Program-made: the position numbers and the translations under genes | Assembly: GCF_000473165.1 (NCBI RefSeq) | Contig: NZ_KI421504.1 | Coordinates: 3,262,094-3,326,093, forward strand | Source: Leisingera aquimarina DSM 24565 | GTDB lineage: Bacteria > Pseudomonadota > Alphaproteobacteria > Rhodobacterales > Rhodobacteraceae | DNA: 64,000 nucleotides | Direction: 5' to 3' | Part shown: positions 18,059 to 27,896 of the stretch, one piece after another | Layout of the letters: each line of letters opens with the position of its first letter | How positions within the stretch are numbered: position 1 is the stretch's first letter | Notes under the pieces: model-generated | What the model was told of the DNA's origin: nothing | What the model saw: only the letters and a program-made list of their open reading frames with translations | The model's database searches: none

Positions 18059-18853
18059 ATGCGCCGCCTGCTGGCCTCTGCCCTGATTTCCGCCCTGCTT
18101 GCTTCCCCTGCCCTGGCCGCCACCTGCGGCAATACCTCTGCCGGGTTTGACGCCTGGAAGCAGGACTTCCAGCGCGAGGCCAAGCGCGCAGGCGTGCGTA
18201 AGGCGGGGCTGCAGGCGCTGGCCAATGCGCAGTATGCCCGCCGTACCATCTCCGCTGACCGCAACCAGAAGAGCTTTAAGTACTCGCTGGAAAAATTCAT
18301 GCAGATCCGCGGCTCGGCGACCATCGTGGCGCAGGGCCGCAAGCGAAAGGCGCGCAACCCGGATTTCTATGCCGCGCTGGAGCGGAAATACGGCGTGCCC
18401 GCAGGTGTGCTGATCGCCATCCACGGGATGGAAACCGCGTTTGGCAACTATATGGGCGACAGCCAGGTGGTTTCGGCCATTGTGACGCTGACCTATGATT
18501 GCCGCCGTTCGGACTTCTTCCGTCCGCATGCGCTGGGGGCGCTGAAGCTGGTGGATCAGGGCGCCATCACCCCGGCCACGCTGGGCGCCAAGCACGGCGA
18601 GCTGGGCCATACTCAGTTCCTGCCCGGCAATGCGCTGCAATACGGCGTGGACTGGGACGGCAACGGGCGGGTGGATTTCTACAACATGGGGGATGCGATG
18701 GCCTCCACCGCGAATTACCTGCGTCAAAGGGGCTGGAAACCCGGCAAGGGCTATCAGCAGGGCGAGCCGAACTACCGGGTTCTGAAGCAATGGAACGCGG
18801 CAACGGTCTATCAGCAGTCGCTGGCGATCATGGGGCGCCAGATCGACCGCTAA
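18059..18853 (+). CDS. Secreted lytic murein transglycosylase (MltB-like)
   Basis: The 264-residue product has a cleavable signal peptide (MRRLLASALISALLASPALA, cut before ATCG). The GH103-type fold is visible: FDAWKQDFQREAKRAGV, then VLIAIHGMETAFGNYMGD with the catalytic Glu125, and LGHTQFLPGNALQYGVDWDG, NMGDAMASTANYLRQRGW near the end. There is no lipobox, so it is likely soluble in the periplasm. It is shorter than E. coli MltB and lacks a C-terminal peptidoglycan-binding domain. The enzyme cleaves glycan strands to 1,6-anhydro-muropeptides. Confidence 0.9.
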   Translation: MRRLLASALISALLASPALAATCGNTSAGFDAWKQDFQREAKRAGVRKAGLQALANAQYARRTISADRNQKSFKYSLEKFMQIRGSATIVAQGRKRKARNPDFYAALERKYGVPAGVLIAIHGMETAFGNYMGDSQVVSAIVTLTYDCRRSDFFRPHALGALKLVDQGAITPATLGAKHGELGHTQFLPGNALQYGVDWDGNGRVDFYNMGDAMASTANYLRQRGWKPGKGYQQGEPNYRVLKQWNAATVYQQSLAIMGRQIDR

Positions 18854-18893
18854 CCAGCGTCTTTTTCAAAGTGCCGCTGATATCTGCGCCCGT

Positions 18894-19109
18894 TCATTTG
18901 CGGGCTGCGAAAACCAGCAGCTGACCGCCCCAGGAACAGTGCAGGCGATTCCCGAATAATTGTAGGCTCTGGGGCATCAATGTGTCCGGCCTTCGCCACA
19001 GTTGAGCCGTATTCCAGCCCGCAGCGCTTACCTCTTTCGATAAAAATTGTTTGAAAGCAATATCTTCAACAACGCCGCATTTCCTGCACTTCTGTTCTTC
19101 TGTTTTCAT
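18894..19109 (-). pseudogene. Possible C-terminal fragment of a methyltransferase-like gene
   Basis: In the 340-bp gap between the transglycosylase and the next gene, a minus-strand frame ends with GWNTAQLWRRPDTLMPQ and LHCSWGGQLLVFAARK before a stop at 18894. This has the character of the C-terminal strand of a class I methyltransferase, but the frame opens only at 19109 and has no recognisable SAM-binding part. It is either a truncated remnant or chance. Nothing else is seen in this gap. Confidence 0.25.
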
Positions 19110-19193
19110 TCAGATCCTTAATTCCTGCCCCACTTTCAACTCCTTCAAATTTTAATCTTCTTCCATCGGCACCCTGAATGGAGGATCCGGACG

Positions 19194-20045
19194 ATGGCAG
19201 AAAACATGCAGTATACAGGCAGGCTGGGCCTGGAGAGCCGCGACACCGGAACTCTTTCGGCTGCGGTTTCCGCGGTTGTGGACACGCTTGAGGACTTCGG
19301 GCATCCAGCCGAGACGATCGCCGCCCGCGCCGAGAATACCGCCAGGCTGCAATGCGACCACTACCATGTAACGGTCCGGCTGCGCCGGGTGCCCTTGCGG
19401 CGCTCCAGCAAACTGACCAGCAGCATAATGCAGCCCTCGGCGCTTCTGGAATTGTCGCTGTCCCCGGTCTTCCCAGGCTATTGCGACCAGGAGATCTCGG
19501 AATTGCTGCTGGCGGAAATGCTGCGGCGGCTGCTGCCGGCGGTTGATGCGACTTCTGTTGAATGGCTCGATACCGAAATCGCGCTGACTTGCGAACAGTT
19601 CCTTGGTGTTTTTGCCCCCGGTAACGGTCAGCCGGAACACACGCATCTGCCTGTTTCTGCCACTGCAGAAGCCTCTGCAAACCTCTATCAGCAGGCCGGG
19701 TCTGCCAAACCGCGCGGACATGACCGGTTCACACCGGTTGAGCAAACCGCACCTCAGCTGGAAGCCCATTGCGACCGTGCCTTCCAAGCGGCCAATGCCG
19801 GCCTCATCAGCGAAACTGCCGCGGATACCGTCGGGCTGATCCACGCCCGCATCCGCAACCCGGCACCGGCTGGCTTTGCGCGCATCAGCTGGGGCAGCCA
19901 GCTGCGGGCCACGGCCCTGGCCGCGGTCACTCTGGCCGGCACCCGCCGCCTGCGCTTCATAAGCCATCTGCTGCTGCTGACAGCCCTGTTCCTTTATCTG
20001 GAAAGCGCTGGCATGGTTCAGGCCGCGCGCCCGCTGCTGCCCTGA
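19194..20045 (+). CDS. Hypothetical protein with C-terminal membrane segment
   Basis: The 283-residue frame begins at an ATG preceded by GGAGGATCCGGACG and has codon use like its neighbours. I do not recognise a family. The N-terminal half is soluble-looking alpha/beta sequence (GTLSAAVSAVVDTLEDFGHP, then LLELSLSPVFPGY). The middle is low-complexity (residues 140-190), and a hydrophobic stretch near the end (FISHLLLLTALFLYLESAGM) could be a single C-terminal anchor, placing the bulk of the protein in the cytoplasm. A basic patch precedes the anchor. No operon partner is evident; the gene ends 134 bp before the IS3-type element. Confidence 0.7.
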   Translation: MAENMQYTGRLGLESRDTGTLSAAVSAVVDTLEDFGHPAETIAARAENTARLQCDHYHVTVRLRRVPLRRSSKLTSSIMQPSALLELSLSPVFPGYCDQEISELLLAEMLRRLLPAVDATSVEWLDTEIALTCEQFLGVFAPGNGQPEHTHLPVSATAEASANLYQQAGSAKPRGHDRFTPVEQTAPQLEAHCDRAFQAANAGLISETAADTVGLIHARIRNPAPAGFARISWGSQLRATALAAVTLAGTRRLRFISHLLLLTALFLYLESAGMVQAARPLLP

Positions 20046-20217
20046 CCTCAGGATTTGCCGCCGGCCGCTGCCGGCCACTGAGGCATTACGTCCGTCCGTG
20101 CCGCAGGATAGCTCTAGATGGCGAACACAACCGCTCGGGTCTGCCGCATGCCTGTTGCGCCTCTTTGTGTCACTGCCGGCGAACCGCCCCGGGTTTGCCG
20201 GAGGCTGATTTCAGTTA

Positions 20218-21720
<1,503 letters not shown>

Positions 21721-21982
21721 TGTGGCTTCATCCTAATCAGGAGGTGAAGCCTCCGGAAAACCCGGGGCGGTTCACTTCGAAACCCGCACGGCTGAAACAG
21801 CACCGGATCCTGAAACCTAATCGCATAAAAGCGCCGCCATGCCCCCCGGCCTGCGCAACGGCATTCAGCTGCGGTGCTGCAGCATGGGTCAGAAACGACT
21901 GTAATACCCGTCGTTTTCTGCAGCGAATCTACCGGCAGACGGCGGCACATTGGACAGACCTGTGCAGCGACGGAGGCCACGC

Positions 21983-23326
21983 ATGAACGAGCATTACCGC
22001 GACATCCGCAAGATCGACCCCACCCGCGGTGCCAATCTGGGCGACAACACACCGAACAACAATGACCGCGTCGAAATCGGCCCGACCCAGCTGGCTTTTG
22101 GCGAATGGGCCGAAGCCGGACTGCAGCTGCCCGATTTGCAGGCCATGCGCAGTTTCCGCTGGGAGCGGCTGACCCGTTTCATCAACGACCGCGGCTACGC
22201 CGGCCTTCTGGTGTTTGACCCGCTGAACATCCGCTATGCCACTGATAGCACCAATATGCAGCTGTGGAACACCCACAACCCGTTCCGCGCTCTGCTGATC
22301 TGCGCTGACGGCTATATGGTGCTGTGGGACTACAAACAGTCGCCGTTCCTCAGCGAATTCAACCCCCTTGTGCGTGAGCAGCGCGCTGGCGCGGACCTGT
22401 TTTACTTCGACCGCGGCGACAAGGTGGATGTGGCAGCGGATGTGTTCTCCAACGAGGTCCGCAAACTGCTTGAGGAACACAGCGGCAGCAACAAACGCCT
22501 GGCAGTGGACAAGGTCATGCTGCACGGGCTGCGCGCGCTGGAAGCACAAGGCCTGGAGATCGTTCCTGGCGAAGAGCTGACCGAGAAATGCCGCGCTGTG
22601 AAAGGCCCGGATGAAATCCTGGCGATGCGCTGCGCCAGCCATGCCTGCGAAACCGCAGTGGCGGCAATGGAGGTTTTCGCCCGCGAAAACGTGCCCGGCG
22701 GCAATATCTCGGAAGACGACGTCTGGGCAGTGCTGCACGCCGAAAACATCCGCCGCGGCGGCGAGTGGATTGAAACCCGGCTGCTGGCCTCCGGCCCGCG
22801 CACCAACCCGTGGTTCCAGGAATGCGGCCCCCGCATCATCCAAAACAATGAAATGATCAGTTTTGATACCGATCTGGTGGGGTCCTATGGCATCTGCATC
22901 GATATCTCGCGCAGCTGGTGGATCGGCGATGAGAAACCGCGCGCCGACATGGTCTATGCCATGCAGCACGGGGTTGAGCATATCCGCCACAACATGGAAA
23001 TGCTGAAGCCCGGCGTGAACATTCAGGAGCTGTCCAGGGCCTGCCACCCGCTGGATCCGCAGTTCCAAAAGCAGAAATACGGCTGCATGATGCACGGTGT
23101 CGGCCTGTGTGATGAATGGCCGCTGGTCGCCTATCCGGATCAGATGGTCGAGGGCGCCTTTGACTATGAACTGGAGCCGGGCATGGTGCTTTGTGTCGAG
23201 GCGCTGATCTCCCCCGAGGGCGGCGATTTCTCGATCAAGCTAGAAGATCAGGTGCTTATCACCGAGGACGGCTATGAGAATCTGACCAAATACCCGTTCG
23301 ATAAGGAACTGATGGGCGAATCCTGA
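21983..23326 (+). CDS. dddP: Dimethylsulfoniopropionate lyase DddP
   Basis: The ATG at 21983 has CGGAGG upstream and gives 447 residues. It is an M24 peptidase-fold enzyme. The numbering places Asp295, Asp297, Asp307, His371, Glu406 and Glu421 exactly where the metal ligands of characterised DddP lie, and Asp377 (GLCDEW) at the proposed catalytic base. The N-terminus ([20 protein letters not shown]) is the roseobacter DddP signature. DddP cleaves DMSP into dimethyl sulfide and acrylate, with iron as the likely metal, so the organism probably uses algal DMSP. The gene stands alone, with an IS3-type element ending 208 bp upstream and a strong hairpin after the stop. No other ddd or dmd gene is in the window. 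Confidence 0.97.
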   Translation: MNEHYRDIRKIDPTRGANLGDNTPNNNDRVEIGPTQLAFGEWAEAGLQLPDLQAMRSFRWERLTRFINDRGYAGLLVFDPLNIRYATDSTNMQLWNTHNPFRALLICADGYMVLWDYKQSPFLSEFNPLVREQRAGADLFYFDRGDKVDVAADVFSNEVRKLLEEHSGSNKRLAVDKVMLHGLRALEAQGLEIVPGEELTEKCRAVKGPDEILAMRCASHACETAVAAMEVFARENVPGGNISEDDVWAVLHAENIRRGGEWIETRLLASGPRTNPWFQECGPRIIQNNEMISFDTDLVGSYGICIDISRSWWIGDEKPRADMVYAMQHGVEHIRHNMEMLKPGVNIQELSRACHPLDPQFQKQKYGCMMHGVGLCDEWPLVAYPDQMVEGAFDYELEPGMVLCVEALISPEGGDFSIKLEDQVLITEDGYENLTKYPFDKELMGES

Positions 23327-23335
23327 CGCGAACAA

Positions 23336-23363
23336 CCGGCCCCGCCTGTACAGGCGGGGCCGG
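23336..23363. terminator. Strong hairpin between convergent dddP and NUDIX genes
   Basis: CCGGCCCCGCCTG-TA-CAGGCGGGGCCGG is a perfect 13-bp stem placed 9 bases after the dddP stop and 31 bases from the NUDIX stop. It lacks a T tract but can fold equally on both strands, so a bidirectional terminator or mRNA 3'-end stabiliser is likely. Confidence 0.75.
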
Positions 23364-23394
23364 GACATCCTGCGGCGCCGTCAGGCGCCTCCGC

Positions 23395-23928
23395 TTAATA
23401 ACAGCTGAGCTTTTCACGCAGCACCAGAACGCCCGGTGACTCCGTCACCTCCTCCAGCCGGTCCAGCGGCACCCAGGCCAGCGCATAGGATTCCCCGCTC
23501 ACGGCAATTTCCCAGGCCTCCGCCTGGAACAGATACCGTACGTCATAATGCAGATGCGCGCGGTCCTTCGCAGTTTGCCGGATTTCGTGAATATCCACAT
23601 CAAACACCTGGCCGGACAGCGGCTTGATCCGGGACAGTCCGCTTTCCTCATAGGCTTCTTTCAGCGCGACAAACGGCACGTCGGCAATGCCGTCGCAATG
23701 GCCGCCCAACTGCAGCCAGCGGTCCAGCTTACGGTGATGGGTCAGCAGAACGCTTGTCCTGTCCGGTGACATCACAAACGCAGAACCGGTGACATGGCCC
23801 GTCTCAGGATTACGGCTGAAGGCCTGAGGCTCGCTTTCGCAAAACACCCGCAAACGCCTCCACATATCCCGGTCGCGGGCTGTCCGAAGCTTGTAACATC
23901 CAACACCGCTCAGGCTCATTACGCTCAT
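23395..23928 (-). CDS. NUDIX hydrolase
   Basis: The 177-residue protein carries a Nudix box beginning GHCDGIADVPFVALKEAYEE (GX5EX7REUXEEXGU pattern with the E at the first conserved position replaced, LKEAYEESG in place of REL.EE.G), followed by the usual downstream strand. The N-terminal part (TGHVTGSAFVMSPDRTSVLL and THHRKLDRWLQLGGH) is the substrate-side half of the fold. The box deviates slightly at GIAD, so the exact substrate class cannot be assigned. Such enzymes hydrolyse nucleoside diphosphate derivatives. AGGTGAAGG lies upstream of the ATG. It is convergent with dddP. Confidence 0.8.
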   Translation of the reverse strand: MSVMSLSGVGCYKLRTARDRDMWRRLRVFCESEPQAFSRNPETGHVTGSAFVMSPDRTSVLLTHHRKLDRWLQLGGHCDGIADVPFVALKEAYEESGLSRIKPLSGQVFDVDIHEIRQTAKDRAHLHYDVRYLFQAEAWEIAVSGESYALAWVPLDRLEEVTESPGVLVLREKLSCY

Positions 23929-24023
23929 CTGCCTTCACCTTCCCGTGACGTTGCGGGCTGCCGCCTTGTTCAGGGCCCATTGCGCGCTCAATCTATGCAG
24001 AACACCCAACAAAGGCCACGTCC

Positions 24024-25259
24024 ATGCCCGCTGAACGCGTCTCCTTCCCCGGCCATGCCGGAACACCCCTTGCCGCCCGCCTTGACTTGCCCGAGGGACC
24101 GGTCCTTGCAACGGCGCTGTTTGCCCATTGCTTTACCTGCTCCAAAGACATCCCGGCCGCGCGGCGGATTGCCGGGCGGCTGGCGGCGATGGGGATCGCG
24201 GTGCTACGGTTTGATTTCACCGGATTGGGGCATTCCGAGGGGGAGTTCGAAAACACCTCCTTCAGTTCCAATGTCGCGGATCTGATCATGGCGGCGCAAT
24301 ATCTGGCCTCGCGCGGCATGGCGCCCTCGTTGCTTATCGGCCATTCGCTGGGCGGCGCGGCGGTGCTGCGGGCGCGGGCAGGCATCCCGTCTGTCAAAGG
24401 CGTGGTGACACTGGGCGCGCCGTTCGATCCCGGCCATGTCTCGCACCATTTTGACGCGGCACTGCCGGAGATCGAGGCAAAGGGACGCGCTGAAGTCTGC
24501 CTGGGCGGACGGCCGTTTGTGATCGGCAAGGAGTTCGTCGACGATATCAACGCCGAAGCACTGGCGCCTGCAATTGCGGAACTGAAGGCGGCACTGCTGG
24601 TGCTGCATGCCCCGCGGGATGAAACAGTAAGCATCGAAAATGCGGCCTCAATCTTTACCGCGGCAAAACACCCCAAAAGCTTTGTCACCCTGGATGATGC
24701 CGATCACCTGATCACCCGCGCAGCCGATGCGGAATATGCCGCCGAGGTGATTGCCGCCTGGGCCGGGCGCTATGTCAGAATGGCCCCGCCCGCGCCGCCG
24801 CCCGGTGCGCCCGAAGGCATCCTGCGGGTGACCGAGGCGGACTCGGAGGGCTTCTTGCAGGACGTGCAATCCGGCCCTTATCACCACACCTATGCAGATG
24901 AGCCGTTGGCCTATGGCGGCACCAATCGCGGCATGTCGCCTTATGGCTTCGTGGCGGCCGGGCTCGGCGCCTGCACCTCGATGACGCTGCGCATGTATGC
25001 CCGCCGCAAGGGCTGGCCGCTGGAAGGGATCAGCGTCGATATCAGCCACGACAAGGTGCATGCCCAGGATGCCCAGCCGACGGGACCAGCCAAAATCGAC
25101 CAGTTCACCCGGGTGATCCACCTCTGCGGCCCATTGAGCGATGAACAGCGGACCAAGCTTATGGAGATTGCCGACAAATGCCCGGTACACCGGACCCTGG
25201 AAAGCGGCGCCAAAGTGGTGACACATCTGGAAACCTCACACCAGGCGGAAACTGTGTAA
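24024..25259 (+). CDS. Bifunctional alpha/beta hydrolase - OsmC family protein
   Basis: A 411-residue fusion. Residues 1-250 are a serine hydrolase: FAHCFTCSKD (oxyanion region), nucleophile Ser108 in IGHSLGG, acid in HAPRDETV, and His in DDADHLI. Residues 275-411 are an OsmC-like domain with a peroxidatic-type cysteine in AAGLGACTSMTLRMYARRKG and the second in ADKCPVHRTLESG. OsmC proteins reduce organic hydroperoxides. This fusion is known in proteobacteria, and the combination suggests hydrolysis of an ester or thioester coupled to detoxification. It is probably cytoplasmic and transcribed alone; the 3' side meets a three-hairpin cluster. Confidence 0.9.
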   Translation: MPAERVSFPGHAGTPLAARLDLPEGPVLATALFAHCFTCSKDIPAARRIAGRLAAMGIAVLRFDFTGLGHSEGEFENTSFSSNVADLIMAAQYLASRGMAPSLLIGHSLGGAAVLRARAGIPSVKGVVTLGAPFDPGHVSHHFDAALPEIEAKGRAEVCLGGRPFVIGKEFVDDINAEALAPAIAELKAALLVLHAPRDETVSIENAASIFTAAKHPKSFVTLDDADHLITRAADAEYAAEVIAAWAGRYVRMAPPAPPPGAPEGILRVTEADSEGFLQDVQSGPYHHTYADEPLAYGGTNRGMSPYGFVAAGLGACTSMTLRMYARRKGWPLEGISVDISHDKVHAQDAQPTGPAKIDQFTRVIHLCGPLSDEQRTKLMEIADKCPVHRTLESGAKVVTHLETSHQAETV

Positions 25260-25277
25260 CTGTCAAAAACCAGAGAC

Positions 25278-25385
25278 CTCCCGCGCCCGGCCGTTGCAGG
25301 AAACCTGCAACGGCAGCGGCCTTGGGCCCGGCGCCGGGCCCAGCTGCGGCAGGCCTTCGCCAGAAGGCCGCAACGCAGGCGGGAG
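25278..25385. repeat. Three tandem hairpins enclosed by an outer stem
   Basis: Between convergent genes: hairpin 1 CCGTTGCAGG-AAA-CCTGCAACGG (25291-25313), hairpin 2 the 18-bp palindrome GGGCCCGGCGCCGGGCCC (25324-25341), hairpin 3 GGCCTTC-GCCA-GAAGGCC (25352-25369). The outer arms CTCCCGC (25278-25284) and GCGGGAG (25379-25385) can close the whole array into a three-armed structure. It could be a bidirectional terminator or a REP/BIME-like element; no T tract is present. Confidence 0.75.
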
Positions 25386-25397
25386 CCCCCCTTGCTG

Positions 25398-25736
25398 TCA
25401 GTCAGAGTAACGGCCTGTGGTGATGTCGCCGCCCTCGCCAACAAACCGCAAAGCCTCACCGTCGCTTTCCAAAACAAAACAAGCCCACAGGTCCGACGGC
25501 GGCCAGGTGGAGCAGTATTTGCTGTCCCGCACGCCCCAATAGCCCCAGCTGTCATGGCCGGCATTGTACAAGGTCCGGCCCGTGGCCCGGAACTCCTGCC
25601 AGGCACCGCTGCCGTAGGTCAGCTTGCGCCCTTCCAGCGCTGCCTGCACTTCCTCTCCGCTCAACGCCCGCCATTCCGCCGCCGCAAGCGGCGAAACTGT
25701 CAATGATACCGCAATCATCAGGGCAATGTGCCTCAT
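25398..25736 (-). CDS. Small secreted protein of unknown function
   Basis: A 112-residue product with a clear Sec signal (MRHIALMIAVSLTVSPLAAA, cleavage before EWRALS). The mature part (GEEVQAALEGRKLTYGSGAW, TLYNAGHDSWGYWGVRDSKY and CSTWPPSDLWACFVLES) has two cysteines that could form a disulfide and a W/Y-rich core. It resembles short periplasmic proteins common in Rhodobacteraceae, in which the sequence LTG.T..Y... WG.W......YCS.WPP...W.C is seen, but no function is known. It is divergent from purB and convergent with the hydrolase-OsmC gene. Confidence 0.75.
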   Translation of the reverse strand: MRHIALMIAVSLTVSPLAAAEWRALSGEEVQAALEGRKLTYGSGAWQEFRATGRTLYNAGHDSWGYWGVRDSKYCSTWPPSDLWACFVLESDGEALRFVGEGGDITTGRYSD

Positions 25737-25822
25737 GTCCGCCTCCCAGCCTTGCTGTCACGCCTTACCTGATCTAATAGGCCGGGCATCTGCTGCACAA
25801 TCACATAAAGGTGCTTTCGCCC

Positions 25823-27127
25823 ATGATCCCCCGCTATGCCCGCCCCGAGATGGTCGCCATCTGGTCGCCTGAGACCAAATTCAAGATCTGGTACGAAATC
25901 GAGGCCCATGCCTGCGAAGCCATGGCAAACCTTGGCGTGATCCCGCGCGAAAATGCTGATGCCGTGTGGAAAGCCAAGGACGTGGAGTTTGACGTCGCCC
26001 GCATCGACGAGATTGAAGCCGTCACCAAACACGACGTCATCGCCTTCCTCACCCATCTGGCTGAGCATGTCGGCTCTGAGGAAGCCCGCTTTGTGCATCA
26101 GGGCATGACTTCGTCGGATGTGCTGGACACCTGCCTGAACGTGCAGCTGGTGCGTGCCGCCGATATTCTGCTGGACGGCATGGACAAGCTGCTGGCCGCG
26201 CTGAAGAAACGCGCGTTGGAGCATAAAAACACCGTCCGTGTGGGCCGCAGCCACGGCATTCACGCTGAACCCACCACCATGGGCCTGACCTTTGCCCGCT
26301 TCTACGCCGAGATGGACCGCAACAAGAACCGTCTGGAAAAAGCCCGCTGGGAAGTCGCCACCGGCGCGATCTCGGGCGCGGTCGGCACTTTTGCCAATGT
26401 CGATCCGGCGGTCGAGGACCACGTCTGCGAACAGCTGGGCCTGCGGCCTGAGCCGATCTCCACCCAGGTGATCCCGCGCGACCGCCACGCGATGTTCTTT
26501 GCCACCCTCGGCGTCATTGCGTCCTCGATCGAAAACGTTGCTGTGGAAATCCGCCATATGCAGCGCACCGAGGTTCTGGAAGGTGCTGAATTCTTCTCGA
26601 TGGGCCAGAAAGGCTCGTCGGCAATGCCGCACAAGAAGAACCCGGTTTTGACCGAAAACCTGACGGGTCTTGCGCGTCTGGTCCGCATGACCGTTGTGCC
26701 TGCGATGGAAAACGTGGCGCTGTGGCACGAGCGCGACATCTCGCATTCCTCCGTGGAACGCGGCATCGGCCCCGACGCCACCGTCACCCTGGACTTTGCC
26801 CTGCACCGTCTGGCGGGTGTCATCGACAAAATGCTGGTGTTCCCCGAGAACATGCTGGACAACATGAATAAATTCCCAGGTCTGGTGATGTCGCAGCGGG
26901 TGCTGCTGGCGCTGACCCAGGCCGGCGTCAACCGTGAAGACGCCTATGCCATGGTGCAGCGCAACGCGCTGAAGGTCTGGGAAGAGCGCGTTGACTTCCG
27001 CGAGCTGCTGCTGGCGGATGCGGACGTGGTTGCCGCCCTCGGCGAAGAGGCGATCAACGAGAAATTCGACATGGGCTACCACACCAAACATGTCGACACG
27101 ATCTTCAAGCGCGTGTTCGGCGAATAA
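25823..27127 (+). CDS. purB: Adenylosuccinate lyase
   Basis: The start at 25823 (MIPRYARPEMVAIW, 434 residues) is chosen over an in-frame GTG four codons upstream because it matches the family N-terminus and has AAAGG upstream. Fumarase/aspartase-superfamily motifs are present: TSSDVLDT, GRSHGIHAEPT with the acid/base His, and the signature loop GSSAMPHKKNPVLTENL with the catalytic Ser. The enzyme acts twice in purine synthesis, on SAICAR and adenylosuccinate. It is followed by a rho-independent terminator and is probably monocistronic. Confidence 0.97.
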   Translation: MIPRYARPEMVAIWSPETKFKIWYEIEAHACEAMANLGVIPRENADAVWKAKDVEFDVARIDEIEAVTKHDVIAFLTHLAEHVGSEEARFVHQGMTSSDVLDTCLNVQLVRAADILLDGMDKLLAALKKRALEHKNTVRVGRSHGIHAEPTTMGLTFARFYAEMDRNKNRLEKARWEVATGAISGAVGTFANVDPAVEDHVCEQLGLRPEPISTQVIPRDRHAMFFATLGVIASSIENVAVEIRHMQRTEVLEGAEFFSMGQKGSSAMPHKKNPVLTENLTGLARLVRMTVVPAMENVALWHERDISHSSVERGIGPDATVTLDFALHRLAGVIDKMLVFPENMLDNMNKFPGLVMSQRVLLALTQAGVNREDAYAMVQRNALKVWEERVDFRELLLADADVVAALGEEAINEKFDMGYHTKHVDTIFKRVFGE

Positions 27128-27150
27128 GCCTTCCCTGACAGAGCATCTCA

Positions 27151-27179
27151 GCGCCCTGCCTTTTGGCGGGGCGTTTTTG
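27151..27179 (+). terminator. Rho-independent terminator of purB
   Basis: CGCCCTGCC-TTTT-GGCGGGGCG with a five-T tail, 23 bases after the purB stop. Confidence 0.88.
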
Positions 27180-27288
27180 TTTGCAGTCCGAAAAATTTCA
27201 CCAACGCATATTTGATATGAATAAATTGGCCGGCCCACGGGTTGTAAGGGTACATTGATCACCAATTTATGCATCTGGAGATGACGAC

Positions 27289-27822
27289 ATGCGTTATTTT
27301 GCTCTCGCCGCTGCCTTGACCCTGCCGATGACGGCTTTTGCCGCAAGCGGCAACGACTGGAACCCGCCGAAACCCACCCAGACCACCAAGGAGTGCAAAG
27401 GCAAGCGGGTTTGGGACGACCAGAAGAAACGCTGCGTGCGCCCCAAGAAATCCTCGCTGAACCAGCAAGAGCTGCTGGGCGCGGTGCGCGAGCTGGCCTA
27501 TGCCGGCCGTCAGGAGGACGCGCAGGCGGTGCTGGGCGCAATGGCGGACCAGCAGGACTCGCTAGTGCTGACCTATTGGGGGTTCACCCATCGCAAACTA
27601 GGCAATTTGGACGTGGCGCAGGCCTATTATGATCAGGCATTGGCACGCGATCCGGATAACATCCTTGCCCGTTCGTATATGGGGCAAGGCCTTGTGGAAC
27701 AGGGAAAATACGGCGCAGCCCTGGTACAGTGGAAAGAGATCAAGGCACGCGGCGGTGACGGCAGCTGGGCCGAAGCATCGCTGCGCAACGCCTTGGAAAC
27801 AGGTGCATCCCACAGCTACTAG
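27289..27822 (+). CDS. Secreted TPR-repeat protein
   Basis: The 177-residue protein has a signal peptide (MRYFALAAALTLPMTAFAAS) and a short cysteine-containing linker (KECKGKRVWDDQKKRC) like other roseobacter periplasmic TPR proteins. This is followed by about two TPR units (QQELLGAVRELAYAGRQEDA, then YWGFTHRKLGNLDVAQAYYD and QALARDPDNILARSYMGQGL). TPRs mediate protein contacts, so it may be a periplasmic scaffold. AGATGACGAC gives only a weak ribosome-binding site. The promoter region upstream (27180-27288) is A+T-rich with TTGATCACCAA. No specific partner is suggested by neighbours. Confidence 0.82.
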   Translation: MRYFALAAALTLPMTAFAASGNDWNPPKPTQTTKECKGKRVWDDQKKRCVRPKKSSLNQQELLGAVRELAYAGRQEDAQAVLGAMADQQDSLVLTYWGFTHRKLGNLDVAQAYYDQALARDPDNILARSYMGQGLVEQGKYGAALVQWKEIKARGGDGSWAEASLRNALETGASHSY

Positions 27823-27896
27823 CTTCAGCCTTTCTTTACGGCTTGCGGCGTATCTTTGCCTCCATGATCAAGAAGAATCTTTGGTAGGGTGCGAGA

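Noticed and set aside
25733-27541. 602-residue open frame antisense to purB
   Set aside because: Same composition effect; purB on the plus strand is full length and its motifs are intact.
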